Assembly (NCBI GenBank): GCA_024509875.1 | Contig: JAMPIV010010580.1 | Location: 124,001-188,000 of the forward strand | Source of the DNA: Oreohelix idahoensis | Lineage: Eukaryota; Mollusca; Gastropoda; Stylommatophora; Oreohelicidae | Direction: 5' to 3' | DNA length: 64,000 nt | In this document: one piece after another, positions 46,839 to 57,632 of the stretch | Layout: each line of letters starts with the position of its first letter | How positions within the stretch are numbered: position 1 is the first letter of the stretch | Notes under the pieces: model-generated | Told to the model about the DNA's origin: nothing | Databases searched by the model: none | Seen by the model: only the letters and a program-made list of their open reading frames with translations | Translations under genes and position numbers: made by a program

Positions 46839-47306
46839 CGACGAAGAGATAGATCTTCGAGCAAACCACGACAACACTCCAATGTTGCTTTGAGAGATAC
46901 ACAGGCTAACAAAGAACAGGATAATAATGTTAATGCACATAGTGCCATGTCATGTTCTCTTGATTTCGAGCAGGTCAAGTCTTGCAAGGAGTGTAATACC
47001 CTATTCCAGCCCAAGGCGATCACAACGCTACGATGCGGACATGTTTTGCCAAGTCTCCCGACGGTTTGTATGGTCACATCTGCTGCTACACATGACGGAA
47101 CAGGATGCCTTCAATTACATCGCGGTTATGTTAACACTATTCTTGCATCTGTTCTATTTGATTCAGGTTGCACCACTGTCGGCATCAGGCAATCATTAAT
47201 AGATCCGTCCTGCGCTACTGGCAAGACCGTGAAGTGCGTGACTTTTGGAGGGACTGTGGAGATTTTTCCTACAGCTATAGTTAACCTTCATACACCATTT
47301 TTTTTC
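46839..47306 (+). pseudogene. Element E linker and aspartic protease, N-terminal part
   Basis: In frame with Gag after its TAG. A Cys-containing linker (SCKECNTLF ... LRCGH) precedes the retropepsin active site FDSGCTTVG (Asp codon at 47160-47162). The frame is lost at a T8 run around 47298-47306 (HTPFFFRK), after which the rest of the protease reads in another frame. Confidence 0.85.
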
Positions 47307-49794
47307 AGGAAAAATTCACGCATGCCTTCTTCCTGCACCTATAAGTGATATTATACTTGGTTGCATACATGGGGTTAAAGAGTGTACCCCACAGCAAATT
47401 GCTGAATGGGAAGAGCGACATATACATACTGCAAATGCAGTTGTAACTAGAGCGCAAGCTAATGATATGTTGCAGAATACACCTTCTGAACCTGCGGTCA
47501 ATGCTAATGATGATGATGTTGACACTCCTATTTCAAGGGAGTCGTTTATAACATTGCAAACAAATGATGCTTCATTGAATAGATTTTTTAAACTAGTTAA
47601 TAAGTCTACTAAAAGAAATGCAAAATCTAGACATAACTTTGTACTAAAGAATGGGATATTGGTGAGACTAATACAAGACACTGATTCATCATTTCGGTCT
47701 CAGATTTTAGTACCTCTTTCTATGAGAGCTCGTATATTGCGTCATGCACACGACTCTCAATGCGCAGGCCATATGGGTTTTTCACGAACCAAATCTAGAG
47801 TGATATCTGCATTCTATTGACCAGGCGTTCACAGAGATGAGAATATCTACTGCCGGTCGTGTATGACATGTCAGGAAGTCAAAGTTCGGGGTCCATACCA
47901 TGCAGCTCCTATTCAAGCTGCGGACATTCCGATTCGTCCATTTGAGAAAATGGCTATTGATATCATTGGTCCTATGCAACATTCTGCCAGAGGACATACT
48001 CATATTCTCACTTGTATTGATTTGTGTACTCGTTGGCCCGAGGCCATACCTCTGAAGAATACAACATCTGCTAGTGTTGCAGAGGCATTATGGTTGATCT
48101 TTTCGCGCTTAGGTTTTCCGCGTAAGATCCTATCTGACCATGGTGTTCAGTTCGTATCTGAATCTATGTCACAAGTTATGAAGTTGTTGGGTATTGATAG
48201 ATCGCTTAGTTCGATCTACCATGCCATGTCAAATGGATTAATTGAGCGTCTGAATAGGACACTCAAACAGTTACTGGGTAAGATTATGCAAAATCACCCT
48301 CAGGACTGGGACAGAGTCCTACCTTCTGCCCTCTTTGCATATCGCGAGGTGCAAAACGAAGCTACTGGTTTCTCTCCGTATCAGTTAGTTTTCAGCATCC
48401 AACCTCGCGGACCAATGTCATTACTCCACGACTTACTCATTGAAGAGAATATCGAAGATGAGACTCAATCCTCTTATGAGTATGTGATCTCTTTGAGAAA
48501 AAGGATCATAGAGGCATGTAGGTTAGCTACCGCATCATCTGAACAAGCAAAAGAGAAAGCTAGACTTTTAGCAAGCAAGTATAGACGTCTTCGCCAGCTT
48601 CTTCCTGGTGACGAGGCATATGTGTTATTGCCTTCTAAAAATAATCGTCTACTTATTACTTGGAGTGGTTCTTTTAGAATAATCTCCAGAATTTCGGATG
48701 TCGACTACATAGTCGATATCAAGGGCAAACATAAAACCTTTCACATTAATATGTTAAAGGAATATCATACACGTCCTGACTATCTTCAGTCAGTATTCCA
48801 GTCAACTGACGATCCTACACCTCCTATTCATCATTATACCACTTTATCGGTCATCCAAGAAGAAGAATCTTCTTTTCTTGACGTACCATTACCGATACCA
48901 GTTGTACCACTACGTGCTACTGAAAGTTGGAAGGATGTAACTATTTTCTCTGAACTATCAGCTGATCAATGTCAGCAAGTCTCTGCTCTTATTGAGTCTT
49001 ATAAGGATGTTCTCACTGACATCCCAGGTCATACGTCGGTTATACAACATGACATTCTCTTGACTGACGACATACCAATTCGAGTTCGTCCATACCCTAT
49101 CCCTTTGCACTTTCGTTCTCAGGTTGATAAGGAATTGGACGAAATGCTTCAATTAAAAATAATTGAACCTTCTACGTCACCATATTCTTCTTCAATGGTG
49201 ATCATCAGAAAAAAGGATAACAATATCCGTCTTTGTGTAGACTACAGGAAATTAAACAAAGTCACACAATTCGACGCTGAACCTCTACCCCTTCTAGAAG
49301 ATTTATTGGTCAAATTAGCTAATTCTACTTTCTTCTCTAAATTTGACCTGTCAAAGGGATATTGGCAAGTCCCATTGACAGAAAGGGCAAAACCACTCAC
49401 TGCTTTCTCTACTCCTCGGGGCCTATTCCAATGGAATTTTATGCCATTTGGGCTAGTGAACGCACCTGCCACTTTCGTGCGCATGATGCGTCGAATTCTG
49501 TCTCATCATCCCGATGTCATTGCTTACATCGATGACATATGTCTTTTCAATGACTCATGGGATGAACACATGCAAGGATTGAACACATTACTGTCCACAT
49601 TACAAGATTATAACTTAACAGCTAAGCCATCGAAGGCATTTGTGGGTTTCCACGACATTTCTTTTTTGGGTCACCGCATTGGTCGCGGTATGTTATACAC
49701 AGAGGACAGTAATATCTCAAAGATCCTCAACATTTCTACACCTAAAACAAAGAAACAAGTACGATCTTTGTTAGGATTAATAGTTTTATGGTAA
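47307..49794 (+). pseudogene. Element E protease end, integrase and reverse transcriptase
   Basis: The frame continues from the T8 shift: HACLLPAPISD, GVKECTPQQI, NAVVTRAQ, then the integrase zinc region (HAHDSQCAGHMGF ... CRSCMTC). A TGA at 47818-47820 replaces the Trp codon of the conserved F-W-P motif. The core has AIDIIGP, LSDHGVQF and a final Glu in LIERLNRTL, and a GSF motif in place of GPY follows. RT has CVDYRKLNKVT, FDLSKGYWQVPL, FMPFGLVNAPATF and the YIDD active site, then FLGHRIGRG. The frame is lost again at 49790 by a one-base deletion compared with B. INT precedes RT as in B. Confidence 0.93.
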
Positions 49795-49938
49795 ATTCAT
49801 TCCTCATCTGTCGACCATTACTGCGCCTTTCTCCTCTTTACTAAAGAAAGGTGCAGCTAACGTGATTCGGTGGTCTAACGAACATCAAATCGCGTTGGAC
49901 ATCATTAAAAAAAATTTTCTGATGCTCCTGTTTTAAGG
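49795..49938 (+). pseudogene. Element E RT-RNase H connection (double frameshift)
   Basis: Read with two shifts, the stretch matches B (FIPHLSTITAPFSSLLKKG region, then WSNEHQIALDIIKKNF). One shift is at the AATAGTTTTATGG run, the other at the A8 run near 49906-49913. Confidence 0.8.
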
Positions 49939-50361
49939 TTGCCTAATCCAAATCTATCGTTTATCTTGCACAGTGATGCATCTAATTACGGAATAGGAAG
50001 CGTATTACTCCAAGAATATGATGGCACCTTGCATCCAGTTCTCTATGTGTCTAGAAAGTTAACTTCTACAGAACAGAAGTATTCCGTCCTCGATAAGGAA
50101 CTCCTTGCGCTTGTTTGGTCTATAACAAAACTCCAAAGATACTTACTGGGATCACACTTTATTGTGGAATCCGACCAAAAAGCTCTTACTGCTCTCAACA
50201 CTAAAGATGTGAAATCATCCAAATCTACAAGGTATGCGATCGCCCTCCAACCGTATAGTTTTACCATACGATCCATACCTGGTTCTCAGAATGTTCTGGC
50301 TGACATCTTGTCCAGATGTCGGAATGAGTCAAGTGAGCTGCTGCGCCCTGCAGAAAACTGA
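49939..50361 (+). pseudogene. Element E RNase H
   Basis: SDASNYGIGSVLLQEYDGTLHPVLY holds the first catalytic Asp, DKELLALVWSI the Glu region and VESDQKAL the next Asp. It ends in NVLADILSRCRNESSE, the standard end of gypsy RNase H with its DxLSR motif. The stop is at 50361. No envelope frame follows. Confidence 0.9.
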
Positions 50362-51255
50362 ACCTCTACACAAACAACTCGGCAATTGTAACTTTCTACT
50401 TATGCTAACTTGATTATTGGAGTCATTAACATTCATTCGAGTTAGAATCTACATTGATTATTAAAGAAAATAACATTGAACGTTCATTTAGATTGCTATA
50501 ATGGTGAAAATAACAGTCACTTACTTATGACAGTGATGTGAAGATAACTTTGAACAGTGATAATGTCTTCTTAGGGAAATAACATTTCGAGTGCTTGGAT
50601 TTTCATGGAGCGGAACTTAGTTCATTATTAACTGCTCCCGCACATGATAATGGTACTTACATAACTTCTATGAATTAAGAACAGTGCGAATATAAGAAAA
50701 AAAATCGATTCATTAGATGTTCACAAGTAAATCTTAAGTAATTAGTATAAGATTTAATTTATTTAATTATGAAATAGTTAATAATAATGACGAAAGTTAG
50801 TATTTATACTGCAGTGATTTAACATTCGTAATTTAATTAGTACCACTAATCAGTTTTAGAGAAACGGTTAAGTGTGTTGATCTATACATGATTTTTATTT
50901 GTATTCTTTCACTTATAAGACATTCCCATCTCTTTTATGTTAATTCATTGCTTTTAACATTTCTTTTCATTTCCGTTTACATTCGGTTTAATTCAACATT
51001 TCTTATACTCTATTTTATTTCATTTTTTTTTTTTTTGCCACATTGTGCCAAAGTCGGTCTCTTGTGGTTGTATGCTTTTGTGCATACCTTTTATTTAGTT
51101 GCGTTGATTTACATTTCATGTTCATTTTTTCATTATTGATTAATATAGATATCATATTGTGTTATTAAAACATGATTATGTAAATTTGACTCACCTCTCT
51201 CCGCGAGTAGTAAAAAAAAAAAGAAAAAAAAATTAATAGAATTAATTTTTTTTTT
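50362..51255 (+). other. Element E 3' untranslated region
   Basis: About 0.9 kb, very AT-rich, with T- and A-runs near 51025 and 51210-51255. No coding features. Confidence 0.65.
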
Positions 51256-51275
51256 GGCGGGGTTTGTAAGGAAGC
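51256..51275 (+). promoter_or_regulatory. Probable polypurine tract region of element E
   Basis: GGCGGGGTTTGTAAGGAAGC lies directly before the 3' LTR. It is G/A-rich but interrupted, so the precise primer is uncertain. Confidence 0.45.
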
Positions 51276-52476
51276 TGTAGCGGCCTTTCTGAGTCCGTAA
51301 CAAGCTTTAACATATTGGTAGTCTCAGGTCCATTGATCTGTGGTCCTACCTTTGTTAAAACATTGCGCATCTACATATATGATAGTATTAATTGTTTGTG
51401 AGTTTTATTTTCTTAGCGCACGATTGTGCACTAGGGTGAGTAAGGGTTATTCGGTACGCACGTGTTGCCGAACATTAGTCGACGTCAGAGCTTGGTTGAG
51501 CAAGCTGAGATTCCAAGATAAGTCCAATGATTTGTGGGGTTTAAACCCGTATTTCGGGCAGAAAATTATTGTTATATGACCCGTCCTTCTGTTTAGAAGA
51601 TGTGGACGGTGGTCAGCCACGTAAGTGTGATTTCTCTGAGGAGAACGCAAGTATTATGATAATTTTTATTAGAATTTTATTCAACGCGAGCATCTAGTTG
51701 GAATCGACGACATGTCGGTACCAAAATGGATTCACGTTTTGAAGAATGTAATTTATTTGAAAGCCGACCGATGCCTAGAAAAGGGATTGTCGGTGATTAA
51801 CGTGGATTTTGTGAAATGAGTCATTATTCGGCCGTCTGGAATAGTTTCGGCTTATAGCAGAGGTGACTCAAATATTCTCTATAAATTAAGGTTATACGCC
51901 AAGGAAGTCTGTGGTAGGAATGTATGCAGTTATTCTATGATGATTAATCATGAGGCCAGTACAGTAGTAGGATATACTTATGAATGAGACCTTAGATGTA
52001 AGAAAAACATAATGGGGATCTCACAGTCATTGCCAAGGTCACAGGACACTGGAATGTGACATTATAATGTTAACGGCCTCATCTTCAATTTGTATGCTAG
52101 GATACTAATGCCGTATGCCCTGTCCTTAATTGCAAGATGGATTCTAGCATAGAAAGGACTAATTGTAATTTTTAAACATGAACTCTACGTTATGTACCGT
52201 CCTGTTGAACGTTAATCGTCAGTCGTCAAGATCTGATGTTGTCCTCTCGTCAACCGTGTTATGTCAAATAAATTGAATGAACTTTACAACAACGAGTTGA
52301 ATACTGTACTACAATCTTGGCATTTATTGATATGCCCCTCTGTTGGATTTTCTATTTTGACTGAATACCACATTGCTTAAATGGACCATTCGCGTAATAC
52401 TAGTTGTCGGTTACAACGACCATGAAGAACAACCGCTACAACTTGGTGAGCTATACATCTTAAAAACACTGTTACA
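51276..52476 (+). repeat. Element E 3' LTR
   Basis: 1201 bp, paired with 43150-44341. Confidence 0.95.
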
Positions 52477-52481
52477 AATAG
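52477..52481. repeat. Target-site duplication of element E (right)
   Basis: aatag followed by GTTGAGTCC, so the minisatellite unit interrupted at 43149 continues here. Confidence 0.92.
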
Positions 52482-52566
52482 GTTGAGTCCTAACAAGGAC
52501 TTTTTTGGTTATATTTCAGTTGGTCTGAGATAATAGATTGAAGTTATAGGAGACAATAGGTTGAAG
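52482..52566. repeat. 78-bp minisatellite, right part
   Basis: One further unit beginning GTTGAGTCCTAACAAGGAC continues the array from 43149, then unique sequence begins near 52567. Confidence 0.88.
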
Positions 52567-53388
52567 CATGAGTCCTATTAGTCTTCGTCTTCATCAATCA
52601 TATCAGGAAATACAATCCTTATACCTAATGCCCCAAGATACAATCAGTAACCTGATACATTCATAGTGAACCAAAATATATTAAATATATACAGGTGTAG
52701 GTATTATAAATGACACACAACAAATACCAACATTATAGATCTGCTGTACCTATTTTCCTACCAGTTTATAGTGAATCATATTTACCGTCTAAGATTTTTA
52801 AAACCGGCCAGGTTTTGACTCGACTTAGTGAAGCAGGCTGCAGGTCAATGCACTCCAGGTAAGCTATAAATCAAAGTTGACAGCTCCTCTTATTCAGTCG
52901 GTCGTCTCTCTGGCTTCGTGTCGGTGATGTGTGCTTATGCATAAAATCTCGCCCGATTATATAGGCAGGTGAGGTAACTTCTACTGTGTAAGGAAGGCGT
53001 TTGGTTGGTTCCTGGCGAGGCAAGCTGATTGGTTGTCTGCAGTTTAGTCCCAAGCGTCGTACAGCCTAATTTTATTCTGTTTTTTTCCGCCATCTTGCGT
53101 GAACAAGATGGCCGCGACCCACATCCGAAAAAAACAGGGCTTAAGTTTTTTTTCCTGGCGTAACTTCTTGTAATTTATTCCGGCTCAGCAACTGTGCGTT
53201 GATTGGCTGGGGCAAATTTGTATCCCGACATAATGATTTAACAAAGTAGTGGGGTTACACACACTCGTTTCACGACAGTTGTGCTAACTTTCTTACTCTC
53301 ATGAAGTATGTAGCTGCAATATTGGGTCTGGTTGACCTGTTTGCCATCAACCTTGCTAAGTCTGTTGTAGCAGCTAGCTCATATAATA
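52567..53388. other. No gene seen
   Basis: Unclassified sequence. About 52870-53060 is less AT-rich, but its short open frame has no recognisable features. Confidence 0.4.
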
Positions 53389-53396
53389 CTCTAATG

Positions 53397-54026
53397 CAGC
53401 CTTTCTCAACCTTTTTAATTTTGAAGGAACCTCTGAAATAAATTCAGGTCTCAGGGAAGCCTTGCATAAAAATTATTATATCTCCAGCTCACGGTACGTT
53501 AGCGTGATGAGTAAGTTGTAAATATAAAAATCCAATAAAAACTGTCAATGCTCTTTTGAGTAGAGAATGAATTTTTTTCTGAGGAAATGTTTATTTTGGC
53601 CAACTTATTAGTCTACTTTTTGTGTGTGGTTCCTCCTCCTCCTGACAAAGGATATTAACTCGAATGCAAGTCAGTAGAACAAACTTCAGTGTTACTTTTC
53701 TTTTAATTTCCTAACGTTTATTAACCTTATCAAAGTAGGCCCAAAAGTCTTATTATAAATTTTTGCTCTACAAGATGCTAATGAAATATGGTATGTGCAA
53801 GAGTGAACACGGTCCTATAGCGCACTGCAATACGGGGCTGCTTGGTCACTGCCCACCACTGCGAGCGGTAACATCGCCCAGCGCGCAAAGTTTAAAAAAA
53901 CAATGTTTATTATTTTTTTTAAATCACGATCTCTCGCGGAACCCCTAACGACCGCTAGTGGAACCCCTAGCGACCGCTAGTGGAACCCCTAGCGACCGCT
54001 CGTGGAACTTCGGTTGAGAAACTCTG
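53397..54026. mobile_element. hAT-like MITE 1
   Basis: Terminal inverted repeats CAGCCTTTCTCAACC (left) and GGTTGAGAAACTCTG (right) are flanked by an 8-bp near-duplication, ctctaatg at 53389-53396 and ctataatg at 54027-54034 (7 of 8 match), the size expected for hAT. The 630 bp have no transposase frame. The right end carries three copies of a 22-bp subrepeat (53938-54003). Confidence 0.82.
53938..54003. repeat. 22-bp subterminal tandem repeat, 3 copies
   Basis: GGAACCCCTAGCGACCGCTAGT units with one or two changes. Subterminal repeats of this kind often bind the transposase in hAT elements; here that is inference. Confidence 0.88.
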
Positions 54027-54034
54027 CTATAATG

Positions 54035-54431
54035 TGTCAGCCATGTATAAAACATTTCCCACTTCCTTAATGAGTGCGTCCTTCTTCTGATCCTTCCTGG
54101 TCTAGGAGGATGACTGAGAGCAATCGGCAAGAATTCGAAGACTTGTTTGATGTAGTGTACGTGTCACAAATGTTGAAGTCACAACGCTAGGAGAATACGC
54201 TTAATTTAAATACGCATTCAAAGAATATTCCGATAAGGATATTTTTAGCTGTCCCCAAGATAACTACAGTTGTCTATTTTTGGTGCTATGTGAAGTTAGT
54301 ATTGCTTTCAGCGAAACGAACAAAATTCTTTAAATAATTATCATCATACCCTTGATAACATCTGAATCGAAAAGGTGTTTCTTTACACCTGAGTTTATGA
54401 AAGCGTACTTAAGGAACATTCTATTCTAAGC
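54035..54431. other. No gene seen
   Basis: Unclassified AT-rich sequence between two MITEs. Confidence 0.4.
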
Positions 54432-54759
54432 CAGTGCCTTTTAACCAGGGATGCACCCCCTGGGAGTACGAGACTTGGCAGATTTTTTATAAAGCGATTC
54501 ATCATTAACATTTACCTAATACACACAACTCAAATGTATTTGTACAAAACAAAACATTGACAACGTGAATTTAATTCCGAATCGTAGTCACATTTTGTAA
54601 ATAACATTTTCCCAAAACATATTTGTATCTTTTTCTAACTTTTTATATATTTTGTGAGCCAATGTAAAGGGGTGCCAACCTTCTTAAGATACTGTAAAGG
54701 GGCGCGAGGCTTCGATGCTGTAAAGGGGCGTGAGACCTCTAAAAGGTTAAGAAACACTG
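54432..54759. mobile_element. hAT-like MITE 2
   Basis: The ends CAGTGCCTTTTAACC and GGTTAAGAAACACTG form imperfect terminal inverted repeats typical of hAT non-autonomous elements. The interior has GTAAAGGGGCG repeats. The flanks ttctaagc and caacgaac do not match, so the target duplication has decayed or the true ends lie slightly elsewhere. Confidence 0.65.
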
Positions 54760-54771
54760 CAACGAACGGCT

Positions 54772-55033
54772 AAATTCCATGCTACACAGAGAACTCACTA
54801 ATAAATTCCATGCTACATAGAGAACTCACTAATAAATTCCATGCTACATAGAGAACTCACTAATAAATGTCATGCTACATAGAGAACTCACTAATAAATT
54901 CCATGCTACATAGAGAACTCACTAATAAATTCCATGCTACATAGAGAACTCACTAATAAATTCCATGCTACATAGAGAACTCACTAATAAATTTCATGCT
55001 ACATAGAGAACTCACTAATAAATTCCATGCTAC
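54772..55033. repeat. 31-bp minisatellite, about 8.5 copies, cut by element D
   Basis: The unit AAATTCCATGCTACATAGAG plus AACTCACTAAT repeats with rare substitutions. The last unit stops after CCATGCTAC, exactly where the LTR of D begins. Confidence 0.95.
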
Positions 55034-57427
55034 TGTCGTGGAATATTCTAATCCACATATATAAATTAAAACGTAAATGTAAAGCCTAACAAATAAATTT
55101 AATAAAAGAAAAGAGAAATGGTAAAAGAAACAGTGCTGTCACAATGACTGTACGCAAAATCCCCTCGTGTTCTCATTCGTCTGCAAATTGTAACGCTTTC
55201 ACGTTGATAGTAAAAGCCTACTGTATTATTACCCGCTTTCTTCAATGAAACGTGTACTGTATTTCTTGGAACAACCTTGAGATACGCAAACTGATCAATG
55301 ACCTAAATTTAATATTTCATTCATTCCATTTTATACACGGCGTAACTAAAAGACAGATAAGCAGGAGAGAGAGAGGGGCGAATGAAGGCAGGACACATGC
55401 AACACTAAACACGCGTCGCGCGATACACAATTGCTGCCATCACGCGTGTAAGGCCACAAGCACTGGCTTTTTTTCAAATCGTCAGTGATAAATACACTAC
55501 CCATCCGAGAGTTAGGTTTTAAAATCCTGAAAAACGCTTATTGGAAATATGACATTATACTGGTTTACGTTTGAAAATATTACAGTACCCAGACAGCACA
55601 TCTTCGAAACAGGAGGTAGAAGAAATTGCATATTTTGAACGCAGCCACTTAGCTCCATTAAATTTGTATATTTGGGTTCCTTAGGACTTGCTGACAAATA
55701 ATATGTAAAACGTTACGCAAATAGTCTAGGAATTACCAAATTATAGCCAAAATAAAATAGTGAGGGTGTCAGACAGCAACAAAATCAGAATCGCTCAGTG
55801 GCAGAATTTTAGGCCACCATTGTACGGGAAATGAGTCCTTATGTAAACTCCTATTTGATTGGAGCGCAACAAATGTAAGACTAAACACGATTGGTAGGGC
55901 TATAAATACTATCTTGTGTTGTCAGGGGAAACGTGAAAAAGGAGTACTTTTTTGAAAAGATGTGTAGACATGGTTTCATTGGGTAGAGCTGCGAATATAC
56001 TCGATTCAGAGCGTCTGTTCATTGCCACATCTTGTAATAAACCTACTAAGAAGCAGTGCATTGAGCACCAGTGTATAATTTTTTATAAAATAAAGCCTGG
56101 GACATCGGTAGATCGGAGTTGTGCTATATTCATTGCCAGTCAACGAAACTGTTTATTATTCTATGAATTGTGGTAAGCTTGAAATATTCAATATCTTTTA
56201 ATGAAAATTGAATGTAAATTGTTAATTTATGCCTGTATATATGTGTAGTTCAGTAGCGAACATGATGTAAAGCCTATATTGCTCCAGCCTGAACAGAAGG
56301 TGTCGGAGGAAAGTAAAACTGCATGGAATGGCCAAACAGTACACTGACACCTAGATTATTGACTAGAAAGAAATAATGCTGGAATTGCAGAGGCGTAGTA
56401 ACCATTAGGGAGGGAAATACTGGTATAAAGTATTTCAGATGAAGCTGACAGTTGGCCTAACGCTCTGAACTCAATGTTTGTGATGTATTGTGCTCAGTGT
56501 AGAAAGAGAGTATAAATTAGTTATGACGTAGAAGGTACATCCTTCTTGTTTCAGGGACCGTGGTCTTAAAGTTATTGAGCAGCACCTGGTCAGAGCTTTG
56601 CTGAAGCCAGAGGTGGACAGCATACTCCTTGGTCCATATAGCAACCAGTGGGGTGGCTCCAGAACTCATTAAAGTAATCGAGCAGAGGAGTCTTTTACTG
56701 CAGTCATCACGAAAGATAAGAGAGTGTGGCCATGGAGCTCAACATTATGTACCCCATCTTAAAATGACAGTGTAAAATAAAATTAAGAGGGGAATTTAAT
56801 TGTTTTAATATCAGGAACTGAGAACATCTCCAATACTAGTTCCAATAAAGACAAACTATTGAAGTCATGATGACAAATACCAACAGAGCTTGAACAAAAC
56901 AAAACCAGTATTACCTCATATTACTACTACACAACTGACACACATAGGATATTATTAATAATATATGTCACTACAAGATTCATATTGATAAATTCTGTAC
57001 ATATAACTTGTAATTAAAATTGATTGTGATTCCTGGTTCCCTTTGTATTTGAATCAGGACACATATACATTCATGACAGCACTGAATACATATTGTTATT
57101 TGAAAAGTTATCAGTGACTCCTTTAAGATATCCTCGTAGAGTGTTTTATGTATGTGAGTGTCACAGTGTTGTCAAGTGTGGTGGAATAAATTAAATTGTT
57201 TATCTGTCTGTTGTTGTTATGACTTACACTTCATCATACACATACCCTAGACATATAACGTAGTCATCACACTATTCCAGAATAATTCTGACTGAGGTAT
57301 ACATATGTGGCAGCAAGTAAGGTTATATATAATACACTACTCTTATTAGATATAGATACCTTCACAGCTGATCTCAGTCAGTACACTAAGTCCCCTATAA
57401 ATATTTATAACATCCCACTTCACCACA
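55034..57427 (+). repeat. Element D 5' LTR
   Basis: 2394 bp, TGTCGTGG...CACCACA. Compared with the 3' LTR, the first 830 bp or so differ at several dozen positions and indels, while the next roughly 990 bp differ at only about seven. Confidence 0.93.
55889..55908 (+). promoter_or_regulatory. Probable core promoter in the element D 5' LTR
   Basis: An inverted CCAAT motif (GATTGG at 55889-55894) and TATAAATA at 55901-55908 lie together; transcription would start near 55930. AATAAA at 56089-56094 would then be the polyadenylation signal in R. The same signals are in the 3' LTR (TATAAATA at 63053-63060). This leaves a U5 of about 1.3 kb. Confidence 0.6.
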
Positions 57428-57432
57428 TATAT

Positions 57433-57452
57433 TGGGGTCTCGCTCTCGGGAT
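57433..57452 (+). promoter_or_regulatory. Primer binding site of element D (variant of the tRNA-Pro type)
   Basis: TGGGGTCTCGCTCTCGGGAT lies five bases inside the LTR, the same spacing as in element A (TGGGGGCTCGTCCGGGAT). It aligns with two extra bases and does not fit tRNA geometry exactly, so it is either diverged or primed by another tRNA. Confidence 0.7.
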
Positions 57453-57632
57453 TTTGAATCTTTACCTATTACAAATATTGGGGGTAATTCACTTCAGGGA
57501 ATAATAAGAATTAAAAGGTATCCTTGGGTGGAATTAAATAAGGTTGAGCTCACGGTGCCTGTGTTGTCCATTAGATATATATTTAGAGATTGAATTGTTA
57601 GTTAGACATTGTATAAACTTACCTGATAGACA

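Larger units (their letters stand above)
43150..52476 (+). mobile_element. Element E: Gmr1-like Ty3/gypsy retrotransposon, recently inactivated
   Basis: LTRs at 43150-44341 (1192 bp) and 51276-52476 (1201 bp) start TGTAGCGG and end GTTACA. Two small indels and about nine substitutions separate them (about 0.8%). The target duplication aatag is at 43145-43149 and 52477-52481. The coding order is Gag-PR-INT-RT-RNaseH in what was one frame, now broken by TAG after Gag, a frameshift in PR, TGA in INT and two frameshifts before RNase H. It is the closest relative of element B in the window. Confidence 0.95.

Noticed and set aside
54772..55033. Regular 31-bp repeats resembling a CRISPR array
   Set aside because: The units are directly adjacent with no spacers between them, and the window is animal DNA. 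It is a minisatellite.
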